NCBI GenBank assembly: GCA_019314155.1
Contig: JAFCZV010000128.1
Location: 1-6,890 of the forward strand
Origin: Deltaproteobacteria bacterium
GTDB taxonomy: Bacteria; Desulfobacterota; Desulfobacteria; Desulfobacterales; UBA11574
Direction: 5' to 3'
Length of the DNA stretch: 6,890 nt
The position numbers were made by a program, and so were the translations under genes. The notes under the pieces were generated by a model that made no database searches, was not told where the DNA came from, and saw nothing but the letters and a program-made list of their open reading frames with translations. Shown here piece after piece: positions 1 to 5,495 of the stretch (its first letter is position 1; the number at the start of each line of letters is the position of its first letter).

Positions 1-119
1 AATCTACCGGCATAACCAAATTGTTTGCGACTCCCGCAATGAGGGACAGGCAAGATACAAAGGACCAGGTTTTTCAAGATTAAATAACCACGCAACCGAA
101 CTTATAAGGATTTTTAAAC

Positions 120-1221
120 ATGTTAAGAAACTTTAAAGCAAATTGTCTCCCGGTCTTGATCGGAAGCCTTTCACTGCATGATCACGCGGAAAGCGTTGAA
201 CTGGTTTTTAAATATACTCCCCAAATACCCATATGGGTTCAATTGCCGGTGTATAGAGAAGAAGGAATGGTCGCCCAATTTCTGCCAGGCTTTCCGGGCC
301 TTGCCATTGAGAAGGACGGGCCTTGCCATTGAGAAGGACAAATCCTTTGTTAATACCGCTGATCCATCTTTTGATGATGATCTGTTAGGGTTTTACAAAG
401 ATTATATATCTGTAAGCGAAGGAGAAACGGAGCTGGACGGTTCGAGGTTTACCATGACAACCGATACCGCCGGAGGATTTTTTGCATTTATTGAGCATCT
501 CCAGCACCTTTCCCATCGCCCGGTAGCGTTAAAAGGACAAATCACCGGTCCCATAACCTTCGGGTTGGGATTAACCGATGAAAATGGAAAGGCGATCTTT
601 TACAACGAACAACTAAGGGATGCAGCAGTAAAGCTTCTGGCCCAAAAAGCCAGGTGGCAGGTCAAAAGTCTTTCAGAATTTGGATGCCCGTCCATTATTT
701 TTTTTGATGAACCGGCACTGGCCGGATTCGGTTCTTCTGCGATGATAAGCATCTCCCGCAAAGAAGTGGAAAAATGTTTTGAAGAGGTAATTGACGCTGT
801 ACATGACGAAAACGGTATGGCTGGAATCCATGTTTGTGCCAATGCCGACTGGTCCCTGATTCTGGAATCCAATGCCGACATCATCAGCTTTGACGCATAC
901 GCTTTTTTCGATAAGTTGATTCTTTATTCGGATCAACTCAAGGGTTTTATCGAACGCGGGGGAATATTGGCATGGGGGATCGTGCCCACTTTAAACAGCG
1001 ACGATATTGAAAAAGAAACCACTGAATCACTGATCGCTAAATGGGAGGATCAAGTCAGGGAGATAGCGGCCCTCGGAATAGATAAATCCACCATACTGGC
1101 GCAAACGTTAATAACACCGAGCTGCGGAACGGGTTCACTGAGCATCGATCTTACAACAAAGGTGTTGACTCTAACGAGGGATATCTCTGATACAATCAGG
1201 AAAAACGCATTTAAATCATAG
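120..1221 (+). pseudogene. MetE/UROD-fold methyltransferase-like gene, frameshifted by a tandem duplication
   Basis: Two overlapping frames together make one protein. The first runs from ATG 120 to a stop at 330-332; the second continues from about 318 to the TAG at 1219-1221. Removing one copy of the 22-bp duplication at 295-339 gives a single 359-aa frame. An AAGGA at 106-110, 9 nt before ATG 120, supports this start. The restored protein begins with a conserved GSL...PQIPIWVQLP...EEGM segment, has an FFDEPALAGFGSS segment mid-protein, and carries GIHVCANADW (His230, Cys232), SFDAY (Asp251) and PSCGTGS (Cys328). The HxC...C pattern matches the zinc-ligand layout of the MetE C-terminal domain, so a zinc-dependent methyl transfer role is an inference; the true substrate is unknown. 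Such single-domain proteins are common in Desulfobacterota and anaerobic Firmicutes and lack the MetE N-terminal domain. As written the gene cannot give a full-length product. It converges on the PBP gene with a 43-bp gap. Confidence 0.5.
295..339. repeat. Perfect 22-bp tandem duplication inside the MetE-like gene
   Basis: Bases 296-317 and 318-339 are identical, each starting GGGCCTTGCC and ending GAGAAGGAC; the period-22 match also includes base 295. Twenty-two is not a multiple of three, so the second copy moves the reading frame by one. The same heptapeptide GLAIEKD is therefore encoded at the end of the upstream frame and again at the start of the downstream frame. This is the mark of a recent duplication, by replication slippage or by assembly error. 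Confidence 0.5.
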
Positions 1222-1264
1222 AAAAACAGTGAAACTCAAATTGAGCGTTATCCGCATCCAGTTA

Positions 1265-3670
1265 TCACATATCCGACTTATAAAACTGTTCCGGCTCCGT
1301 CATCGAATCCGGCTTCTTGGTGTATTCGGTGGGAACGGTCCCTTCCTTAAAGCACTCAAAAATGGTCTTTTTAGACTCAGGAATCGGCAAAAAACCTGTT
1401 TCAGCATCAATTTTTGAAAAGACAACCCCCTCGGGCACTTGAAAAACCCTGACGGATTTGCCTGCCAGGACCTTCTGCATGAAGCCGAGCCATATGGGAC
1501 TGGCCGCTCTAGAGCCGGTTTCTGATTTCCCAAGGGAGGCCTCATCATCAAAACCCACCCATGTTCCGGTTGTATATCGTGGGGAATATCCCACAAACCA
1601 GGCATCATGAAGATTGTTTGTCGTGCCGGTCTTGCCTGCCACCGGCCTGTTTAACGCCATAACCCTCCGGCCGGTACCATGTTTGACCACACCCTCAAGA
1701 AGGCTGGTCATGATATAGGCGGTACTCTCTTCGATAACCTTTTCCCTTACAAGTTCGGCTTCTTCGATAACATTTCCATCCCTGTCCAAAATCTTTGTGA
1801 TAAAGACAGGATTTACAAGGTAGCCAAGATTGTTAAAAACCGAATAGGCCCGAACAAGCTCGAGCAAAGATACACCCGAAGATCCCAAGGCTATTGAAAG
1901 ATCCCTGTTCAGGGTTGACGTAATTCCAAGTTTTCGAGCATAATCAATAGCATAATCGATGCCGACACCTTTTAATATCTTAATGGTGACGACATTTCGT
2001 GATTTTGCAAGTGCATCCCGAAAAAGAGTAGGCCCGTAAAATTTTTCCTTGTAGTTCCTGGGCTTCCATGTAAAGTCATGATCTATGTCCTGATACACAA
2101 TCGGGGAATCGATGATGGTCGTTGCAGGGGTGTATCCTTTATCAAGCGCTGATGCGTAAATGACAGGCTTAAATGCTGAACCCGGCTGACGCCGCGATTG
2201 AACCGCGCGATTAAACTGACTCTTTCTAAAATCCCGTCCCCCTACCATGACCTTTACGTACCCGGTTTCCGACTCTATGCAAAGCAGGGCTGCTTGAGCC
2301 TTTGGCGTCTGTTCCAGAACCAGCCACCATCGGTCGGTATTGAAAATTTTTTGTTTAACCCGAACCTGTATAACATCACCGACCTTTAGGACTTCTCCGG
2401 GATGGTTAACTCTGGCTTCATAATAGGCAATCTCAGGATCCGGAGTTCTTGCCCACCGCATATCGTCGATTCTAATTACGCCGAGGGCCTTGCCCATACG
2501 AATAATGACCGTATCGTTCTTGTCATTGACTTCTATAACAACACCGTTTACGATCCGGCCGTCTTCAAGGGGTGCCATATCAAGCTCATCCTGAAGCGCC
2601 TTTGAAAATGATTCTATCGCTTCCGGCGGAAGATGCTCTATGGGCCCCCGATATCCCTGGCGCTTATCGAGTGCATTTAACCCCTTTTCGATTTCTTCCC
2701 GCGCAATCTTTTGCATCTCAACATTTACTGCGGCATAAATCTGGAGACCGCCTTCGTACAGTACGTCATTACCGTATATTTTGGCAATGTAACGTCTTAT
2801 GTGTTCCGTATAAACCGGTACCTCTTCGATATACAGATTTCTCCTGGGTTTAATATCCAGCACTCTATTGATGGCTTCTGTAACCCGGAAGTTGGTAATA
2901 TGGCCTTCTCCAACCATTCGGTTTAAAACGTAGATCTGGCGCTGCTTTGCTCTTTCAGGATGCCTGAACAGCGAATATCTGCTTGGTGCCTGGGGCAGAC
3001 CTGCCAAAACCGCACATTCAGCCAGATTCAATTCCTGAGCAGATTTTCCAAAATAATTCTCTGATGCGGCCTCAACCCCATATGCCCCGTGTCCCAGGTA
3101 AATTTGATTCAAATACAAAAATAGAATTTCTTCCTTTGTAAATTTCTTATCAATGCGATATGCAAGGATTGCTTCCTTTATTTTGCGGACATAGCTTTTT
3201 TGGGGGGTCAAAAAAAACGATTTGGCAACCTGCTGGGTAATTGTGCTGCCGCCTTGAACGATGGCCCCTGCCTCGATATTCTTGAAAAATGCTCTGATAA
3301 TACTTAAAATATCTATCCCTTTATGATTATAAAATCTTGCATCTTCAGCAGCGATAAATGCATTTTTCAGCATTGGGGACATTTGGGAAAGTGGGATTAC
3401 AATTCTGCGTTCTTTAAAAAATTCAGCGATCTTTCGGTTGTCGTCCGAATAGACTGTTGTAATGACAGGGGGACGATAATCCTTTAAGGTCAATATTTCA
3501 GGAAGATTTTTGCTTAAATAGAAATAGACGCCGGCAACTCCGATAACACCGGACATTACGGTAAAAATAAATACCAGCAAAAACCATCGGATAATTTTTG
3601 CCGATCCACCCCTTCGGCCCTTTTTAGCGCGCTTTTTGCGTACTTGAGATGTTCTTTTGTCTTTTGCCAT
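1265..3670 (-). CDS. mrcA: Class A penicillin-binding protein 1A (bifunctional transglycosylase/transpeptidase)
   Basis: This 801-aa protein polymerises lipid II into glycan strands and cross-links the stem peptides in the periplasm. A very basic N-terminus (residues 1-25) precedes one membrane anchor (about 26-52). The GT51 domain follows: EDARFYNHKG (109-118, catalytic Glu109), GGSTITQQ (140-147), the RKIKEAILA segment (162-170) and KEEILFLYLNQIYLG (179-193, second acidic residue Glu181). A linker/OB-like insert lies at about 320-450. The transpeptidase has SAFK (498-501, nucleophile Ser498), SRN (557-559) and KTGTT (680-684). Length and order fit Gram-negative PBP1A. ATG 3668-3670 is preceded only by a weak purine stretch (TTTAAGAAAT), but the basic segment and anchor that follow make it the natural start. 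The gene is alone on its strand, convergent with the MetE-like gene and divergent from the his genes. All catalytic motifs are intact. PBP1A is preferred over PBP1B because of the OB-like insert and general style. Confidence 0.5.
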   Translation of the reverse strand: MAKDKRTSQVRKKRAKKGRRGGSAKIIRWFLLVFIFTVMSGVIGVAGVYFYLSKNLPEILTLKDYRPPVITTVYSDDNRKIAEFFKERRIVIPLSQMSPMLKNAFIAAEDARFYNHKGIDILSIIRAFFKNIEAGAIVQGGSTITQQVAKSFFLTPQKSYVRKIKEAILAYRIDKKFTKEEILFLYLNQIYLGHGAYGVEAASENYFGKSAQELNLAECAVLAGLPQAPSRYSLFRHPERAKQRQIYVLNRMVGEGHITNFRVTEAINRVLDIKPRRNLYIEEVPVYTEHIRRYIAKIYGNDVLYEGGLQIYAAVNVEMQKIAREEIEKGLNALDKRQGYRGPIEHLPPEAIESFSKALQDELDMAPLEDGRIVNGVVIEVNDKNDTVIIRMGKALGVIRIDDMRWARTPDPEIAYYEARVNHPGEVLKVGDVIQVRVKQKIFNTDRWWLVLEQTPKAQAALLCIESETGYVKVMVGGRDFRKSQFNRAVQSRRQPGSAFKPVIYASALDKGYTPATTIIDSPIVYQDIDHDFTWKPRNYKEKFYGPTLFRDALAKSRNVVTIKILKGVGIDYAIDYARKLGITSTLNRDLSIALGSSGVSLLELVRAYSVFNNLGYLVNPVFITKILDRDGNVIEEAELVREKVIEESTAYIMTSLLEGVVKHGTGRRVMALNRPVAGKTGTTNNLHDAWFVGYSPRYTTGTWVGFDDEASLGKSETGSRAASPIWLGFMQKVLAGKSVRVFQVPEGVVFSKIDAETGFLPIPESKKTIFECFKEGTVPTEYTKKPDSMTEPEQFYKSDM

Positions 3671-3698
3671 ATTTCTTAAACTCTAAAACGTAAAGAAT

Positions 3699-3792
3699 CC
3701 CCCGCTTAGCGGGGCAGGCAGGGCCCATCTTAGATCCCGCCACGCGGGGGAGGACCCGGCTTTGGTAGCACCCCAGAGGGGTGAAGTCTACC
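3699..3792. repeat. GC-rich cluster of three triloop hairpins
   Basis: Three perfect short stems with 3-nt loops follow each other. CCCCGC (3700-3705) pairs with GCGGGG (3709-3714) around TTA. CCCGC (3736-3740) pairs with GCGGG (3744-3748) around CAC. CACCCC (3769-3774) pairs with GGGGTG (3778-3783) around AGA. The last stem is extended by GGTAG (3764-3768) and CTACC (3788-3792), with AAGT (3784-3787) left as a bulge. The block is clearly richer in G and C than its surroundings. No T-run follows any stem on either strand, so they are not classic intrinsic terminators. They could be part of a dispersed intergenic repeat or an RNA structure upstream of the PBP gene; that is inference. Confidence 0.5.
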
Positions 3793-3805
3793 GTATATAC
3801 GAGCC

Positions 3806-3841
3806 GGAATGATGGAGTGCTGGAGTAGTGGAATATTGGGT
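3806..3841 (+). repeat. Octanucleotide-period array, forward arm (GGARTRNT units)
   Basis: Four successive 8-nt units, GGAATGAT, GGAGTGCT, GGAGTAGT and GGAATATT, are followed by a partial GGGT. Each unit fits GGARTRNT. The unit is not a multiple of three, so translation of it yields pseudo-repeats with a 24-nt cycle. The array has an inverted partner at 3956-3991. Confidence 0.5.
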
Positions 3842-3894
3842 ATTAAAATCGGAAGATTTCTTATTTTAATCAAAGGGTTCAAAACGCAGAACCC
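3842..3894. repeat. Two short hairpins inside the octamer-flanked element
   Basis: ATTAAAAT (3842-3849) and ATTTTAAT (3863-3870) are perfect inverted repeats. A competing stem, AAATC (3846-3850) with GATTT (3855-3859), closes a GGAA loop of GNRA type. Next, GGGTTC (3875-3880) pairs with GAACCC (3889-3894) around an 8-nt loop. These lie between the two inverted octamer arrays, so the whole could fold as a multi-branched structure. Whether it is transcribed is unknown. Confidence 0.5.
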
Positions 3895-3955
3895 GTATCC
3901 CGGAGCTGCACACATCTTTTCGTTATGCATCTAAAAACAGATAGAATTCCATGAA

Positions 3956-3991
3956 ACCCATTACTCCAACACTCCATCATTCCAATATTCC
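3956..3991 (-). repeat. Octanucleotide-period array, inverted arm
   Basis: Read on the minus strand, this is GGAATATT, GGAATGAT, GGAGTGTT, GGAGTAAT and a partial GGGT, the same degenerate 8-nt unit as at 3806-3841. Bases 3958-3983 can pair with 3806-3831 over 26 positions with two differences, giving a long stem that encloses about 126 nt. The inverted arrangement and shared GGGT edge suggest one composite element rather than two chance tracts. Confidence 0.5.
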
Positions 3992-4018
3992 AGTTTAACC
4001 GATTAAGATGGCATAACC

Positions 4019-4059
4019 GTTGTTTTTTTCCTGGCCATGAGGACCAGGTAAAAAACAAC
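4019..4059. repeat. Strong hairpin with T-rich left arm and A-rich right arm
   Basis: GTTGTTTTTT (4019-4028) is the exact reverse complement of AAAAAACAAC (4050-4059). After a T/T mismatch the stem continues with CCTGG (4030-4034) against CCAGG (4044-4048), and CC/GG (4035-4036 with 4041-4042) can extend it past a bulged A to an ATGA loop. An intrinsic terminator would have A's before and T's after the GC stem. Here the order is reversed on both strands, so I do not call it a terminator. It may be the end of the repeat element to its left. Confidence 0.5.
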
Positions 4060-4159
4060 CAAACAAATGTTACCATACACCTTTATGCGTCATGCGCAGA
4101 GAGTATAAATATCAAATATGGTGCCATTAAGCAAGATGCCCTGTTAACAAAAAAATAAA

Positions 4160-4188
4160 TTGACATTATTCCCTATAATAGATAAATT
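4160..4188 (+). promoter_or_regulatory. Probable sigma-70-type promoter for the hisI-hisG transcript
   Basis: A consensus -35 hexamer TTGACA lies at 4160-4165. At a 17-nt spacing the -10 candidate is TAAATT (4183-4188), which matches TATAAT at four of six positions. A perfect TATAAT exists at 4174-4179 but is only 8 nt from the TTGACA; it would need the poor AAAAAT at 4151-4156 as its -35. Either reading puts the start within about 55 nt of the hisI ATG in an AT-rich stretch. No operator or histidine-rich leader peptide is visible. Confidence 0.5.
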
Positions 4189-4235
4189 TTTTGGTTTTAA
4201 GTATTTAATTGCAATTTGAACGAAGAGATAACACA

Positions 4236-4610
4236 ATGATCGAACTAAATTTCAAAAAAATGGGTGGATTGATACCTGCCGTTGTTCAAGATTATAAAAC
4301 CGGGGAGGTATTAATGCTGGCGTTTATGAATCAAGCGGCGTGGGAAGCAACACTCGCCACCGGAAAGGCCACATTTTACAGCCGTACCCGACAAGAGCTT
4401 TGGATAAAAGGAAAAACGTCCGGCAATATGCAAATAATCAAAGAAATAAGGGTCGATTGTGACGATGATACCGTGGTGTTGAAGGTTGATCAGGTCGGCG
4501 GTGCGGCCTGTCACACCGGTCATAAAAGTTGTTTTTATAAAAAAGTCGAGGATGGATCTATCCGGATTGTTGGAAAACCGATTTTTAACCCCGAGGAGGT
4601 GTACAAATAA
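4236..4610 (+). CDS. hisI: Phosphoribosyl-AMP cyclohydrolase
   Basis: HisI opens the purine ring of phosphoribosyl-AMP, the third step of cytosolic histidine synthesis. The 124-aa protein is the length of a stand-alone cyclohydrolase; no HisE (pyrophosphohydrolase) domain is fused. The metal/catalytic signatures are intact: DCDDD at 74-78 (Cys75 with the aspartates) and CHTGHKSC at 92-99 (Cys92, Cys99). The substrate-side segments GEVLMLAFMN (23-32) and TFYSRTRQELW (46-56) are also typical. The frame is open back to a TTG at 4209, but ATG 4236 matches the family N-terminus and has a GAAGAGA stretch 8-14 nt upstream. It abuts hisG with no gap and presumably shares its transcript. The HisE function must be encoded elsewhere. 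Confidence 0.5.
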   Translation: MIELNFKKMGGLIPAVVQDYKTGEVLMLAFMNQAAWEATLATGKATFYSRTRQELWIKGKTSGNMQIIKEIRVDCDDDTVVLKVDQVGGAACHTGHKSCFYKKVEDGSIRIVGKPIFNPEEVYK

Positions 4611-5486
4611 ATGAAACGGCCTTTAAAACTGGGAATTCCAAAGGGAAGCTTACAAAACGCGACCATAGACCTGTTCAGGCGTTCCGGATGGAAGATTAAT
4701 GTTAACGGAAGAAATTATTTCCCTGAAATCAATGATGATACCATCGAGTGCGCTCTGTGCAGGGCGCAGGAGATGTCCTTGCATGTTGAAAACGGCACCC
4801 TCGATGCCGGACTTACCGGAAAGGACTGGATCGCTGAAAACAAATCTGATGTCCATGTGATCACAGACCTTATCTATTCAAAGGTGAGCGCAAGACCTGC
4901 ACGATGGGTACTGGCGGTAACACACGATTCTCCCATTAGAAAACTCGAGGACCTCGAGGGTAAAAGAATATCCACCGAACTTGTGGGATTTACCAAAAAA
5001 TATTTTTCTGAACGTAAGATTAATGTAAGCGTTGAATTTTCTTGGGGGGCCACAGAAGCAAAAGTCGTTTCCGGTCTTGCCGATGCCATCGTGGAAGTCA
5101 CTGAGACTGAAAGTACCATTAAGGCTCACGGGCTGAAAATTATCCATGAATTGATGCAGACCAATACTCAGTTCATTGCCAATCATGATGCCTGGAAGGA
5201 TTCCGAGAAAAGAGAAAAGCTGGAACAGATCGCCCTTTTATTGAAGGGTGCTCTTGCAGCGGAGAAACTGGTCGGCCTTAAAATGAATACTCCGGATAAA
5301 TACCTTAAAAAGATTGTTTCTTTGCTTCCAAGCCTGAATGCGCCCACAGTTGCCCCCCTTTACAACTCGAATTGGTTTTCTGTGGAAACGGTGGTGGGGT
5401 CCAGGATTGTAAGAGACCTTATTCCAAAGCTTTTGAAGCATGGTGCTGAAGGCATTATAGAATATCCGTTGAATAAAGTCGTGTAA
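4611..5486 (+). CDS. hisG: ATP phosphoribosyltransferase, long form
   Basis: HisG condenses ATP with PRPP to start histidine synthesis and is the usual feedback-controlled step. The 291-aa length and the C-terminal part (about 215-291, ending GIIEYPLNKVV) fit the long form, with an ACT-like regulatory domain that binds histidine and no need for HisZ. The catalytic part shows GIPKGSL (8-14), DAGLTGKDW (65-73), ELVGFTKKYF (123-132), WGATEAKV (145-152) and the PRPP-loop region VEVTETEST (161-169). In that loop Glu167 stands where many HisG proteins have glycine; this may be a lineage variant. The ATG directly follows the hisI stop, and a very strong AGGAGGT (4594-4600) lies inside the hisI end with a 10-nt spacer, so the start is secure. 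Confidence 0.5.
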   Translation: MKRPLKLGIPKGSLQNATIDLFRRSGWKINVNGRNYFPEINDDTIECALCRAQEMSLHVENGTLDAGLTGKDWIAENKSDVHVITDLIYSKVSARPARWVLAVTHDSPIRKLEDLEGKRISTELVGFTKKYFSERKINVSVEFSWGATEAKVVSGLADAIVEVTETESTIKAHGLKIIHELMQTNTQFIANHDAWKDSEKREKLEQIALLLKGALAAEKLVGLKMNTPDKYLKKIVSLLPSLNAPTVAPLYNSNWFSVETVVGSRIVRDLIPKLLKHGAEGIIEYPLNKVV

Positions 5487-5495
5487 GGTAAAAAA

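Larger units (their letters stand above)
3671..4159. other. Long intergenic region between the divergent PBP and his genes, filled with repeats and hairpins
   Basis: I see no believable gene in these ~490 bases. Short open frames exist on the minus strand (3730-3930 and 3879-4076), but their residues come directly from the hairpin and octamer repeats listed separately and they lack coding character. From left to right the region holds a GC-rich triloop hairpin cluster, a forward octamer array, two short hairpins, the inverted octamer array, and a hairpin with a T-rich left and A-rich right arm. From about 4060 to 4159 it is AT-rich leader without clear structure beyond a 4-bp inverted pair TGCG/CGCA at 4086-4098. 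I could not find a convincing minus-strand promoter for the PBP gene. Confidence 0.5.

Noticed and set aside
1..119. Riboswitch or end of an upstream gene before the MetE-like gene
   Set aside because: I could not recognise a cobalamin, SAM or other aptamer core, and no reading frame with family features runs into the window. Only the small hairpin and shared GGCATAACC are noted.
296..339. Programmed ribosomal frameshift in the MetE-like gene
   Set aside because: The frame change is fully explained by the 22-bp duplication, and there is no slippery heptamer with a downstream structure.
1235..1245. CTCAAATTGAG palindrome between the convergent genes as a terminator
   Set aside because: A 5-bp AT-rich stem with almost no loop and no T-run is too weak to call a terminator.
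3871..3896. GGGTTCAAAAC as the T-arm of a tRNA
   Set aside because: The stem is 6 bp with an 8-nt loop and there is no acceptor, D-arm or anticodon arm around it.
3730..3930. Minus-strand 66-aa open frame in the intergenic region
   Set aside because: Its residues are simply the translation of the octamer array and GC hairpins (proline/glycine-rich end, NIPLLQHSIIP part). There is no ribosome site and no coding character.
3879..4076. Minus-strand 65-aa open frame with GMMECWSNG
   Set aside because: This is a translation of the inverted octamer array, a pattern often mis-annotated as a small protein; it overlaps the hairpins and has no support as a gene.
4067..4108. 13-codon frame upstream of hisI as a possible his leader peptide
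   Set aside because: It has only one histidine codon, starts upstream of the likely promoter and has no attenuator hairpin after it.
4174..4179. Perfect TATAAT as the -10 paired with TTGACA at 4160
   Set aside because: The 8-nt spacer is too short for a sigma-70 promoter; TAAATT at 17 nt is the better partner.
4209..4235. TTG 4209 as the hisI start
   Set aside because: It adds nine residues not typical of the family and lacks a ribosome site; ATG 4236 fits family length and has a purine-rich site.
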